NCBI RefSeq assembly: GCF_000332155.1
Contig: NZ_KB235903.1
Coordinates: 2,112,209-2,173,427 of the forward strand
Length of the DNA stretch: 61,219 nucleotides
From: Kamptonema formosum PCC 6407
GTDB taxonomy: Bacteria; Cyanobacteriota; Cyanobacteriia; Cyanobacteriales; Microcoleaceae
Direction of reading: 5' to 3'
This document shows, in pieces, positions 18,210 through 26,862 of this stretch (its first letter is position 1; each line of letters begins with the position of its first letter). A program made the translations under genes and the position numbers. Under the pieces are notes generated by a model. The model saw only the letters and a list, made by a program, of their open reading frames with translations, did not search any database and was not told the origin of the DNA.

Positions 18210-18599
18210 GTGATACAGGTACGGTTGAAAACTAGAAAAGTGAATGCGGAACCAAAGCCGCATAATGAGTCGCGGGTACGGGAACACTTATCAAACGAGC
18301 GTACTTATTTAGCTTGGATGCGGACTGCGATCGCGCTAATGGCCTTTGCGGTCGTAATCATCCGTCTGCGAGCTTTTCATCCACCCTTGGTTTCCAGTAT
18401 TGGGGTTGGCTGGAAGTTAAGCATAATTCTTTCTCTGGTTGCTTTGGGGACGGTGTTGATGTCAACTCAACACTATTTCGCTGTCCGCCAAGATATCGAT
18501 CGGGATGTCCATGAACCAGGCGATCGCTGGGTTATTCTTTTAAGTCTCACTGTCACGCTTTTAGGAACAGGGATTATATATTTGGTATTGTTTCAATAA
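18210..18599 (+). CDS. DUF202 (YidH-like) membrane protein
   Basis: A 129-residue inner-membrane protein with three hydrophobic segments (about residues 43-62, 72-92 and 107-128). The conserved family block RTYLAWMRTAIALMAFAVVI stands at the first segment, with the typical NERT-LAW-R pattern of DUF202. The start is GTG with AGGAG upstream. Function of the family is not established. It is a single gene flanked by repeats and a convergent hydrolase gene. Confidence 0.88.
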   Translation: MIQVRLKTRKVNAEPKPHNESRVREHLSNERTYLAWMRTAIALMAFAVVIIRLRAFHPPLVSSIGVGWKLSIILSLVALGTVLMSTQHYFAVRQDIDRDVHEPGDRWVILLSLTVTLLGTGIIYLVLFQ

Positions 18600-18690
18600 G
18601 ATTTAATTCCTCATATACTTTTTAAGTAATTAGCCCGTAAATCTGATTATTTCTAAGTATATTCTGAATTTCTGGAAATGTCTATTATGT

Positions 18691-19548
18691 CTATTGTAAA
18701 AATTCGCGTATTCTTTGAAGATATGCAGCACCAGCAGTTTTAGCCGTATTTGTGTGATCGGCATTAGGTACAATATATAATTCTTTGGGTTCGCGAGCTG
18801 CCTCAAACAATTTTTTGCTCATCTCAACAGGAACCACAGTATCAGCAGTACCGTGAATAAACAGCACGGGCATTTTTAGCTTGGAGACTTTAGCGATCGA
18901 GTCAAACCGCTGCGTCAGTATCAAATCTATAGGGAACATCCGAAAAGAACGCTTATAGTCCACCATCTCCCGTGTTGAAGTAAAGGAACTTTCGACAATC
19001 AACCCGGCTGCTTCTGGGTGATGCACAGCTAAATCAATGGCGATCGCACCACCTAAAGAATGACCGTAAATAAAAATTTGACTGGGAGGGATCTCCCGTT
19101 CTTTGACTAAATAACCCCAAGCAGTTTTAGCATCTTGATAAACCTGTGATTCATTGGGAAAATTGCCCGTACTCCGGCCGTAACCTCGGTAATCAATCAA
19201 CAATACTGACAAACCCAACTGGTGAAACCGATTAGCGTGTTCGAGATTAGCTCCTATATTGGAGCCATTGCCATGTAAATATAATACTACTTGCTGTTGT
19301 TGCTCTGGAATTGATTTCGCACTTGGCATCCACCAACCGTGAATGCGTTCCACCTGTCCAGTTTTAGTAACTATCGGCAACCAGACATCTTCATAGACCA
19401 AGTTAAAAAAATCAGGAGTAATATCGATCGCCTGTATCGGGAAAAATAGAAACTTAGTCTGGTTTATGAATAGGAACGTACAGATAGCAAAATAGCCCAG
19501 GGCGCAGACTCCTCCAACAACTGTCAGCAACTTATATAAAAAAGACAT
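18691..19548 (-). CDS. Membrane-anchored alpha/beta hydrolase
   Basis: A 285-residue serine hydrolase of the BEM46/YfhR-like group. Residues 5-30 form a signal anchor, so the catalytic domain is probably exposed at the membrane surface. The nucleophile elbow is GHSLGG (Ser near residue 166). The acid is in HGTADTVVP and the base in NADHTNT near the C-terminus, giving a complete triad. The oxyanion region YLHGNG is also present. Substrate unknown; peptidase and esterase activities both occur in relatives. No operon partner is visible. Confidence 0.88.
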   Translation of the reverse strand: MSFLYKLLTVVGGVCALGYFAICTFLFINQTKFLFFPIQAIDITPDFFNLVYEDVWLPIVTKTGQVERIHGWWMPSAKSIPEQQQQVVLYLHGNGSNIGANLEHANRFHQLGLSVLLIDYRGYGRSTGNFPNESQVYQDAKTAWGYLVKEREIPPSQIFIYGHSLGGAIAIDLAVHHPEAAGLIVESSFTSTREMVDYKRSFRMFPIDLILTQRFDSIAKVSKLKMPVLFIHGTADTVVPVEMSKKLFEAAREPKELYIVPNADHTNTAKTAGAAYLQRIREFLQ

Positions 19549-20012
19549 GAGTACCTACAAAATAGCGGTTTGCTCGAATATTACTAACATTGTACAAACT
19601 GCAATTGCTATAGGGAGGGGCGTACTGAGATTGCTAAAGTCTGGTAGAGCTGGGGCGATCGCAGTAGAGTGGGTGGCTGAGCGTTGTACAATTCGATCGG
19701 ACTTACAGGCAAGCGAACAATTAGCTCGTCAGCAAGCACAATTATGTCTACTGCAACGATCGCGATCGAGATCCCTTTTTTGGCAGATGAGATCGATAGA
19801 CCTCTCCAGAAATTAAGTTTCCGACCAAACAGGATCGGGCTTTCGGGTGCTTTTTCCCAGAGGTCTAATCGTCAAACTGCAAGAGACTGCTATAGCGCAA
19901 GGATAATTTAGCTGAACCTGAAAGACTTACAGCGTTGCTGGCTAAACAATCTTGCCTAATTCGCATCAATTAATTTTTCTATCTTACTGTCTGGATTAAG
20001 GAAATAGACCCG
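19549..20012. other. Intergenic stretch without a recognisable gene
   Basis: These 464 bases separate divergent genes (hydrolase minus, glgX plus). Short open frames exist but encode Arg/Ser/Gln-rich sequence typical of a non-coding frame. GATCGCGATCGAGATC at about 19758-19773 is a tandem HIP1-like site. The glgX promoter must lie in the last part, but no consensus stands out. Confidence 0.5.
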
Positions 20013-22082
20013 ATGAATTCTGAGATATTACCTGGTTTAAGTTTCCCCCTCGGCGCTACAGTCATCTCCGAAGGCGTTAACTTCTGCATTTACTCCAAAA
20101 ACGCTACAGCTTTAGAACTGCTGCTTTTTAATTCCCCTGATGCACCCGAACCCGATCGCGTCATTAAACTTGACCCTAAAGAAAATAGAACTCACTACTA
20201 CTGGCACGTTTTTATCGCCGATATTGGCGCAGGACAAATTTACGCTTACCGCGCCTACGGCCCCTTTATCCCAGAAAAAGGACTGCGTTTCGATGGCGAA
20301 AAAGTGCTGCTCGATCCCTATGCTCTCGCCGTAGTAGGATGGGAAAATTATAGTCGCTCAGCAGCCTGTCTTCCCGGAGACAATTGTTCAACCGCCTTGA
20401 GAGGCGTAGTTGTCGATCCGAGTACCTACGACTGGGAAGGGGATATCCCCCAACGCCGCCCCTATTCTCAGACTTTAATTTACGAACTGCACGTCGGCGG
20501 TTTCACGCGCAACCCTAACTCTGGGGTGTCCCCAGAAAAACGCGGTACCTATGCCGGTCTAATCGAAAAAATTCCTTACCTCCAAGAATTGGGGATCACC
20601 GCAGTCGAATTGCTACCTGTCCACGAATTTGATGAACAAGACGTGCGGCCAGGACTTAAAAATTACTGGGGTTATAGTACGATCGCATTTTTTGCTCCCC
20701 ATCGCGCCTACAGTTACCGCCGCGATCCCATTGGGCCCGTAGACGAATTTCGCGACATGGTTAAGGCCCTACACAAAGCTGGAATTGAAGTCATCCTCGA
20801 TGTCGTATTTAACCACACGGCTGAGGGTAGCGAAGACGGGCCGACACTTTCCTTTAAGGGATTAGAGAATGCAGCTTATTACATTCTGGAGGAGGATCAA
20901 TCTAAATATAGCAACTACAGCGGTTGCGGTAACACCTTGAAAGGTAATCACGATATTGTCGGGCGGATGATTATTGATAGCCTGGAATACTGGGTTTCCG
21001 AGATGCACATAGACGGGTTTCGCTTCGATTTAGCCTCCGTACTTTCTCGCAGCCAATCAGGTCATCCTCTCACAGATCCACCGATTTTGTGGGCGATCGA
21101 ATCTAACCCAATTTTGGTAAACGCCAAGGTAATTGCAGAAGCTTGGGATGCAGCGGGACTTTATCAAGTCGGTTCCTTTATTGGCGATCGCTTTGCCGAA
21201 TGGAATGGCCCTTACCGAGACGAAGTACGGCGTTTCGTCAAAGGAGATCCAGGAACCCTAGTCAGACTAGCAGCGCGGATTATGGGCAGTCCCGATATCT
21301 ACCCCCAAGTTGACCGCGAACCAAATCGTAGCATCAACTTTATCACCTGCCATGATGGTTTTACCCTCAACGATCTAGTTTGCTACAACGAGAAACATAA
21401 CGAAGCAAATAACGAAGATAGCCGCGATGGAGCTAATGATAATTTTAGCTGGAATTGCGGTGTAGAAGGAGAAACAGACGACCCTGCCATTGAAGCTTTG
21501 CGCTTACGGCAAATCAAAAATTTCTTCACAATTATTCTGACTTCTCAAGGTACACCGATGCTACTGATGGGGGACGAAGTGCGGCGATCGCAGGGGGGAA
21601 ATAATAATAGTTACTGTCAAGACAACGCATTGAGTTGGTTTAACTGGAATGGTGTAGAACAACACTCAGGTTTAGTGCGCTTTGTTAAAGGACTCATCCA
21701 ATTTTCTCAGTCCCTAGAGATTTTCCATCAAGAACGAATATTAACTGTTACCTTTGGCAGTCAAGAACCTCACATTATCTGGCACGGAGTGGAGTTAGGG
21801 AAGCCAGATTGGAGCATTAACTCTCACGTTTTAGCTTTTACTCTCCGACATCCTAAAGCTGGGGAAAACCTGCATATTATACTCAATGCCTACTGGAAAC
21901 CCCTAGCATTTGAATTGCCGCCGCTAGGAAGAGACGAATCTTGGCATCGCATTGTCGATACTGCATTAGCCACTCCTGATGATTTTTCTCCTCTAGAAGT
22001 AGCGCCGTCTGTTACGGGAAAAGCTTATCAGACAGAGGCGCGATCTGCTGTAGTCCTGATGGCGCGATCGAACTTTCATTGA
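20013..22082 (+). CDS. glgX: Glycogen debranching enzyme (isoamylase type)
   Basis: GH13 debranching enzyme of 689 residues that cleaves alpha-1,6 branches during glycogen breakdown. An N-terminal CBM48-like beta domain (about 1-140) precedes the TIM barrel. The conserved regions are clear: DVVFNHTAEG (region I), GFRFDLAS with the nucleophile Asp (region II), VIAEAWD with the acid Glu (region III) and TCHDGFTLNDLV (region IV). Length is normal for cyanobacterial GlgX. It starts at ATG 20013 after AGGAAATAG. The gene is followed by a hairpin at 22123-22149. Confidence 0.96.
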   Translation: MNSEILPGLSFPLGATVISEGVNFCIYSKNATALELLLFNSPDAPEPDRVIKLDPKENRTHYYWHVFIADIGAGQIYAYRAYGPFIPEKGLRFDGEKVLLDPYALAVVGWENYSRSAACLPGDNCSTALRGVVVDPSTYDWEGDIPQRRPYSQTLIYELHVGGFTRNPNSGVSPEKRGTYAGLIEKIPYLQELGITAVELLPVHEFDEQDVRPGLKNYWGYSTIAFFAPHRAYSYRRDPIGPVDEFRDMVKALHKAGIEVILDVVFNHTAEGSEDGPTLSFKGLENAAYYILEEDQSKYSNYSGCGNTLKGNHDIVGRMIIDSLEYWVSEMHIDGFRFDLASVLSRSQSGHPLTDPPILWAIESNPILVNAKVIAEAWDAAGLYQVGSFIGDRFAEWNGPYRDEVRRFVKGDPGTLVRLAARIMGSPDIYPQVDREPNRSINFITCHDGFTLNDLVCYNEKHNEANNEDSRDGANDNFSWNCGVEGETDDPAIEALRLRQIKNFFTIILTSQGTPMLLMGDEVRRSQGGNNNSYCQDNALSWFNWNGVEQHSGLVRFVKGLIQFSQSLEIFHQERILTVTFGSQEPHIIWHGVELGKPDWSINSHVLAFTLRHPKAGENLHIILNAYWKPLAFELPPLGRDESWHRIVDTALATPDDFSPLEVAPSVTGKAYQTEARSAVVLMARSNFH

Positions 22083-22122
22083 AATGTTGGTAATTCCTAA
22101 TTGCTAATTGCTCACAACAAAA

Positions 22123-22149
22123 AGCCCGATTTCTGCAAGAAACCGGGCT
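22123..22149 (+). terminator. Hairpin after glgX
   Basis: AGCCCGATTTCT (22123-22134) pairs with AGAAACCGGGCT (22138-22149) over 12 positions with one mismatch and a three-base loop. The T-run is weak. The GAAACCGGG core is shared with palindromic repeats at 26097-26166 and 59628-59692, so it may be a short relative of that family acting as terminator. Confidence 0.55.
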
Positions 22150-22169
22150 AAAATATTAACTTAAAACCC

Positions 22170-22431
22170 CAGAGAAACCTGACGGGGTGACAATGCGGCT
22201 GAAACCTTTATGGGCTCATGGTTAAGGCTCCTGAACCTCCAAAAAGATATCAGCGATTATGACTTGCTTATTGACAATTATGATAGTAGCGATCGCCGCC
22301 GCTCCTTATTCTCCGTTATCTACCGCCGAAAAAGTCGCGATCGCACGCACCTATCTTTTTTGAGGCAGATCAACTCAAACCCTTGTCTAATATGTCTTTC
22401 AACTTGCTTGTCACCCCGTCAGCAGAGAAAC
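22170..22431. mobile_element. 244-bp non-autonomous insertion with terminal inverted repeats and 9-bp target duplication
   Basis: CTGACGGGGTGACAA at 22179-22193 is exactly complementary to 22408-22422, giving 15-bp terminal inverted repeats that bound a 244-bp element. Immediately outside, CAGAGAAAC occurs at 22170-22178 and again at 22423-22431, an exact 9-bp direct repeat as expected of a target-site duplication. Inside there is no credible transposase; the one open frame (from 22210) runs out through the right end into pntB antisense. It is best read as a MITE moved in trans by an IS with the same ends. It lies between glgX and the 3' end of pntB. Confidence 0.85.
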
Positions 22432-22467
22432 TCTAATCAATCAGAATTTATCTGCGGTAAAAATTCC

Positions 22468-23874
22468 TTACAACTGCTTCACCTCAGACACCAACTTGGC
22501 AACTACATCCTTAGCGCCACCAAACAGCATCATCGTTTTATCCTTGTAGAAAAGCTCGTTATCTACACCAGAAAAACCAGCATTCATCCCGCGCTTAATT
22601 ACGATTGTATGCTTTGCCCTTTCTACTTCTAGAATTGGCATTCCATAAATCGGACTAGCTGTATCGTGACGGGCGGCTGGATTTACTACATCATTTGCCC
22701 CAATTACTAGAGCTACATCAGTCTCATCAAACAAAGGATTGATATCATCCATATCGTACAATTGCGGATAAGGCACGTTCGCTTCTGCTAATAGTACGTT
22801 CATGTGTCCCGGCATCCGTCCGGCTACTGGGTGAATCGCATATTTTACGTCAACGCCGAGGCCTTCCAATTGATCTGCTAATTCGCGGACAGCGTGCTGT
22901 GCTTGGGCTACGGCCATCCCATAACCAGGAATGATCACGACCGATCGCGCATAGCCTAACATCATGGCGCTTTCTTCCATGTCTATGCTGCGAACAGTCT
23001 TGTCGATCGCACTACCAGCAGCAGCAGTCGTGGCCCCGCCACCGCTACTACCAAAGGCACTAAACAAAACGCTTGCTAGAGAACGGTTCATCGCCTTACA
23101 CATAATCTGTGTGAGGATGATCCCCGAAGCGCCCACCAGTGCCCCCGCGATGATTAGCATATTGTTCATCAAGATGAACCCAGCTACACTCGCAGCGATC
23201 CCCGAATAGGAGTTTAGCAGCGAGATCACCACAGGCATATCGCCGCCGCCGATTGGCAGCACAAACATGATGCCGAGTATGTTGGAGATCAGGATTAAAC
23301 CCAGGAATACTGAGAAATTTTCGGGATCGAAGACTAAATAGGCGCTACCGGCTAAAAGTGCTATCGCCAATGCAGCATTTACCGGTTGCTGAAAGGGAAA
23401 GGTAATCGGCGCACCGGGAAGCAATTCTTGCAATTTACCAAAAGCCAATAAGCTACCAGTAAAGGTGATCCCGCCAATCAACACGCCCAAAACGATCGTG
23501 ATCGTAGCGTCGGGGGTCGGAGATTCGGGGATGCTGAGATAGCGCCAAAATTCACCGACGGCAACTAAGGCAGAAGCCGCACCACCAAAGCCATTGAGCA
23601 AACCTACCATCTGCGGCATATCTGTCATGGCCACAGTTTTTGCCATGATCGTTCCCAAAATGGAACCAGCGATGATACCGACGACAATTAGTTCGTAGCT
23701 GACAACTTGACGTTCCAGCAATGTACCAACGATCGCGATCGCCATCCCAATTGCAGCTAAAACATTACCTTGACGCGCCGTTGCTGGCGATCCTAATTGT
23801 TTCAAACCAATGATGAATAATGACGCAGCTACTAAATAGCTTAACTGAATGCCACTAGGCAGAAAATCGCTCAT
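22468..23874 (-). CDS. pntB: NAD(P) transhydrogenase subunit beta
   Basis: Membrane beta subunit (468 residues) of the proton-translocating transhydrogenase that transfers hydride between NADH and NADP+. About eight or nine transmembrane helices fill residues 5-260. The C-terminal NADP(H)-binding domain III (about 290-468) shows GYGMAVAQAQHAV (Rossmann loop) and the GANDVVNPAARHD segment. It is last in the minus-strand order pntA1-pntA2-pntB, 67 bases after pntA2. Full length. Its 3' end faces the 244-bp insertion. Confidence 0.96.
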   Translation of the reverse strand: MSDFLPSGIQLSYLVAASLFIIGLKQLGSPATARQGNVLAAIGMAIAIVGTLLERQVVSYELIVVGIIAGSILGTIMAKTVAMTDMPQMVGLLNGFGGAASALVAVGEFWRYLSIPESPTPDATITIVLGVLIGGITFTGSLLAFGKLQELLPGAPITFPFQQPVNAALAIALLAGSAYLVFDPENFSVFLGLILISNILGIMFVLPIGGGDMPVVISLLNSYSGIAASVAGFILMNNMLIIAGALVGASGIILTQIMCKAMNRSLASVLFSAFGSSGGGATTAAAGSAIDKTVRSIDMEESAMMLGYARSVVIIPGYGMAVAQAQHAVRELADQLEGLGVDVKYAIHPVAGRMPGHMNVLLAEANVPYPQLYDMDDINPLFDETDVALVIGANDVVNPAARHDTASPIYGMPILEVERAKHTIVIKRGMNAGFSGVDNELFYKDKTMMLFGGAKDVVAKLVSEVKQL

Positions 23875-23941
23875 AAGTCCTCAAAGAGAGTAGAAATCGT
23901 GAGGTTAACAAAAGAATCCCATTTCCAAAGGGTGGAAAGCC

Positions 23942-24235
23942 TTAAGCTTTCACCTCTTTTTTCTTGAACATTTGCAACATCCGATCTGTCACTAAGAAAC
24001 CGCCGACTACGTTAATCGTTGCCAATGCGATCGCGATCGTCCCTAAAATCGAAGTGACGCTAAGATTTCCTTGACCTGAAATCAAAATTGCCCCCAAAAC
24101 CGCGATCCCAGAAATCGCATTAGAACCAGACATTAAGGGTGTGTGCAGCGTTGGTGGAACTTTGTTAATTACTTCAAATCCCACGAAGGACGCTAAAACA
24201 AACACTACTAAACCCGCAATCAATCCTGATGCCAT
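23942..24235 (-). CDS. pntA2: NAD(P) transhydrogenase subunit alpha, part 2
   Basis: A 97-residue membrane subunit with three or four transmembrane helices, equal to the C-terminal membrane part of the undivided E. coli PntA. The conserved GFEVINKVPPTLHTPLMSGSNAISGI segment spans the first loop and second helix. Split alpha subunits are normal in cyanobacteria. The start has no clear Shine-Dalgarno: the 50-base gap to pntA1 is taken up by TTAACAG and AATTACC heptamers, so translation may depend on coupling or on the unstructured leader. Confidence 0.95.
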   Translation of the reverse strand: MASGLIAGLVVFVLASFVGFEVINKVPPTLHTPLMSGSNAISGIAVLGAILISGQGNLSVTSILGTIAIALATINVVGGFLVTDRMLQMFKKKEVKA

Positions 24236-24240
24236 AAATT

Positions 24241-24307
24241 TTGGTAATTGGTAATTGTTAACTGTTAACTGTTAACTGTTAACTGTTAACTGTTAACTGT
24301 TAACTGT
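24241..24307. repeat. TTAACTG heptamer array inside the pnt operon
   Basis: About seven TTAACTG units, with TAATTGG units at the left, fill the gap between pntA2 and pntA1 and run into the pntA1 coding end. The pntA1 stop codon and its last residues (QLTVNS) are encoded by array units. Confidence 0.95.
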
Positions 24308-25443
24308 TGAGCGGTGATACCTAAAGCTTCGCGTACCCGCTGATTGCGGATTTCACCACTGTGGGCAACGCAAGCTCCAGTGATGATGTCATCTTCAAAA
24401 TTCAAATTCAGGGCTTTATCTTTGACCATTAGCTGAAGTAAAGCCGAAATGTTTTTCGAGTAAGTTTCGCTGGCGTGTACCGGCATTGACGATGGCAAAT
24501 TAATCGGGCCGATCACCGTCACACCGTTCCACAGCACATCTTTACCAGGCTCAGTACATTCGCAGTTTCCACCTTGCTCAGCAGCTAGGTCAACAATCAC
24601 CGAGCCCGGCTTCATTTGAGCTACCATTTCTCTGGTAACAAGCACGGGCGCTTTCCGGCCTGGAACTTGAGCGGTAGTAATTACTGCGTCTGATGCGCCG
24701 ACGTGCTGGGTGAGCACTTCGCGGGTGTATTGCTTGGAGGCCTCGGAAAGTTCCTTGGCGTAGCCGCCAGCGGCGACTGTTTCTTCTTTTAGTTCGACAT
24801 CAATAAATTTAGCGCCCAAGCTTTGGACTTGTTCTTTGACATCGGGCCGGATGTCGAAGGCTTCGACTACTGCACCTAAGCGGCGTGCAGTTGCGATCGC
24901 CTGTAAGCCAGCTACGCCTGCACCCATTACCAGCACCTTCGCGGGACGAATTGTACCGGCTGCGGTGGTCAACATCGGAAAATATTTGGGCAAAGTCGCG
25001 GCCGCGATCAGCACTGCTTTATAGCCAGCAACGTTAGCTTGAGATGACAGCGCATCCATGCTTTGAGCGCGGCTGGTGCGGGGGATCATTTCCATGCTGA
25101 AGGCCGTTACTTGGCGTTCGGCCAAACGTTGCACTAAAGCAGGATTTCCCAAGGGGTTCAGAAATCCGATAAATACTGACCCTTCCCGCAACTGATGAAT
25201 TTCTGACTCTTGCAGTGCGCCAATTTTCAGCAGTACATCCGCCTCGCCCCACAGTGCGGCGGTATCGGCTACAATCTTTGCTCCTACTGCTTCGTAAGCA
25301 ATATCGGAGAAGAAGGATTGCTCGCCAGCACCGGCCTCAACCAACACTTCAATGCCCTGTTTTACTAACTTGGCTACAGCGTCGGGTATTAAGGCTACTC
25401 GGCGCTCGCCGGCCTCGACTTCTTTCGCGATCGCTACTTTCAT
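24286..25443 (-). CDS. pntA1: NAD(P) transhydrogenase subunit alpha, part 1
   Basis: Cytoplasmic NAD(H)-binding domain I of transhydrogenase, 385 residues, related to alanine dehydrogenase. It shows MKVAIAKEVEAGERRVALIPD at the N-terminus, VLVMGAGVAGLQAIATARRLG (about 169-190) as the Rossmann loop, and the PGRKAPVLVTREMV segment. The ATG at 25443 follows a good AAGGAGAG site. The last seven codons and the stop come from a TTAACTG array, so the C-terminus (QQLTVNS) is repeat-derived. It is the first gene of the pnt operon; a structured leader region lies upstream. Confidence 0.95.
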   Translation of the reverse strand: MKVAIAKEVEAGERRVALIPDAVAKLVKQGIEVLVEAGAGEQSFFSDIAYEAVGAKIVADTAALWGEADVLLKIGALQESEIHQLREGSVFIGFLNPLGNPALVQRLAERQVTAFSMEMIPRTSRAQSMDALSSQANVAGYKAVLIAAATLPKYFPMLTTAAGTIRPAKVLVMGAGVAGLQAIATARRLGAVVEAFDIRPDVKEQVQSLGAKFIDVELKEETVAAGGYAKELSEASKQYTREVLTQHVGASDAVITTAQVPGRKAPVLVTREMVAQMKPGSVIVDLAAEQGGNCECTEPGKDVLWNGVTVIGPINLPSSMPVHASETYSKNISALLQLMVKDKALNLNFEDDIITGACVAHSGEIRNQRVREALGITAQQLTVNS

Positions 25444-26234
25444 AAACTCTCCTTAAATTTTAGTTGGAATTCTGGGATTGCCACTTAACAGGATCTGGCT
25501 TGCCCTTTCAAGCTTGGGTCTGATGCGCCAGAGCATATTGCGCTAGAGGGCCCTATCCTGAGAGCAATAAAGCCACTCGCGCATCCTGGCCTGGAGTGCG
25601 ATTTCCACTCTGAGACCGGACGACTCCAGCGCCAGCGGCAAATAATCGGGTGTTATGTTCAAACTTCCAGCGCAATAAACTTCTCATTGTTGATGGTAAC
25701 GGCGATTCCTCCAAATCTAGCCAGTTCTTTAACTTGTCTTATACATTTAATCCGGTTAAAGTGCTGGGTCTGTGGGTTGCGATCCTATATCAATCCGCTA
25801 CCTAATTCTGTAACTTTAATGTCAAACATGGTACTACAGAGTCAGGGATTAGCAACTGGGAAAGGAAACCTTGACAAAAATGCAACTATAGCTAATTGGC
25901 TAAGGATTAGCCATAGCAATTAGTCCTTGGTATTTAGCAATTACTAACTACCAATTATCCTGATTCTAATGCCACTAAAAATCACTATATAACTATCTAC
26001 TTAATTAGATAGATGGCAGTAGGTGGCTGAGGGTATTAGTGGAAAAAGGTTAACCTACGGGGAATTTATGGCTATCTCAGAACTTACGCACTCAACCAAA
26101 GAAACCGGGTTTTTTGACGAAAATACTTTGCCCTTATCCACATACGATCGCAAAAACCCGGTTTCTGAAGCCATAAGCGTAAGTCCGATATTCTGATAAG
26201 GCTAATAATAGCCATAAATCCCCTAATTAAGATA
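25444..26234. other. 790-base gap upstream of pntA1 with possible structured RNA
   Basis: No supportable gene was found. About 25480-25650 is GC-richer than its surroundings and rich in complementary segments: CTGGCCTGGAG near 25590 pairs with CTCCAGCGCCAG near 25625 with one bulge, TCTGGC pairs with GCCAGA around 25493-25540, and TTGCC with GGCAA encloses most of it. This could be a leader of the pnt operon or a small RNA. The right part holds a palindromic repeat at 26076-26190. No class of RNA was recognised. Confidence 0.4.
26076..26190. repeat. Palindromic repeat, copy 1 (AGAAACCGGGTTTTT family)
   Basis: AAGAAACCGGGTTTTTTGACGAAAATACTT starts near 26099 and its right arm AAAAACCCGGTTTCT ends near 26167. 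Outer bases ACTTACGC (left) and GCGTAAGT (right) extend the inverted repeat. A second copy with the same inner and outer arms is at 59608-59700. Confidence 0.85.
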
Positions 26235-26720
26235 TCATTTATGACCAAAAATCAGATCGAAAAAACCATCATCTAAGTCATAACCAAACATCTGTGACAT
26301 CGACATCAACTTGGATTTACCTGCAATTCCCTGTTGATTTAACCAATCCGTTAGCACAAAAATTTTGTGCATCAAAAATATCTCTAAAGCTTCCGGGTTA
26401 TACTGAATTCCCTCCTTTTTATGAAACTGATGTGGCACTAGCATTGCTGCATATCGAGCTAATTCTCCCCCTTTCCAATCTAACAAAAATGGCAGCCAAG
26501 GATAGGAAGCATCTAACCGGATAAACCACAACCTCACTTCAGGAATCTCGGAAAGTTCTCGCGGATCTAGGGGATCGCGAGGATAGTCGATTTCAAACTT
26601 TAACTGTTGTTCGCTAGAGGCGATCGCGCCCTCTTCCAGCCACTTTTCAATCACCGTCTGAACCGATGACAGATCTAAATTATTTATACACTCAGAATTT
26701 AGCGAAATCACAATAGTCAT
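26235..26720 (-). CDS. crr6: CRR6-family NDH-1 (NdhI) maturation factor
   Basis: A 161-residue soluble protein of the CRR6 family, known in plants and cyanobacteria as a factor needed to assemble the photosynthetic NDH-1 complex through its NdhI subunit. The block DPRELSEIPEVRLWFIRLDA and the following YPWLPFLLDWKGGELARYAAMLVPHQF region (about residues 52-99) are highly characteristic. The length is normal. It lies upstream of the pnt operon on the same strand but 790 bases away, so it is probably a separate unit. A convergent or divergent partner is not evident. Confidence 0.88.
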   Translation of the reverse strand: MTIVISLNSECINNLDLSSVQTVIEKWLEEGAIASSEQQLKFEIDYPRDPLDPRELSEIPEVRLWFIRLDASYPWLPFLLDWKGGELARYAAMLVPHQFHKKEGIQYNPEALEIFLMHKIFVLTDWLNQQGIAGKSKLMSMSQMFGYDLDDGFFDLIFGHK

Positions 26721-26862
26721 AAAATCTCAACCTAATCGATCTTAGCTATTAGCTATCATACCAGTAATCAGCAAAAGTTGAGTTTATAAATCATTTAAAA
26801 GTGCTATAGACCTACTTAGCCACTACCCATCGCTAATTCCCTCTCTCCCTGAGTATAACCCA

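Noticed and set aside
19547-19816. 89-codon frame between the hydrolase and glgX genes
   Set aside because: Composition (Arg, Ser, Gln, Ala) fits a random frame across HIP1-rich DNA and there is no ribosome site.
22210-22632. 140-codon frame through the MITE into pntB antisense
   Set aside because: No transposase similarity. It crosses the element's right end and then runs antisense to a certain gene.
25687-25923. 78-codon frame upstream of pntA1
   Set aside because: No recognisable motif, poor start context, and it lies in a repeat- and structure-rich gap.
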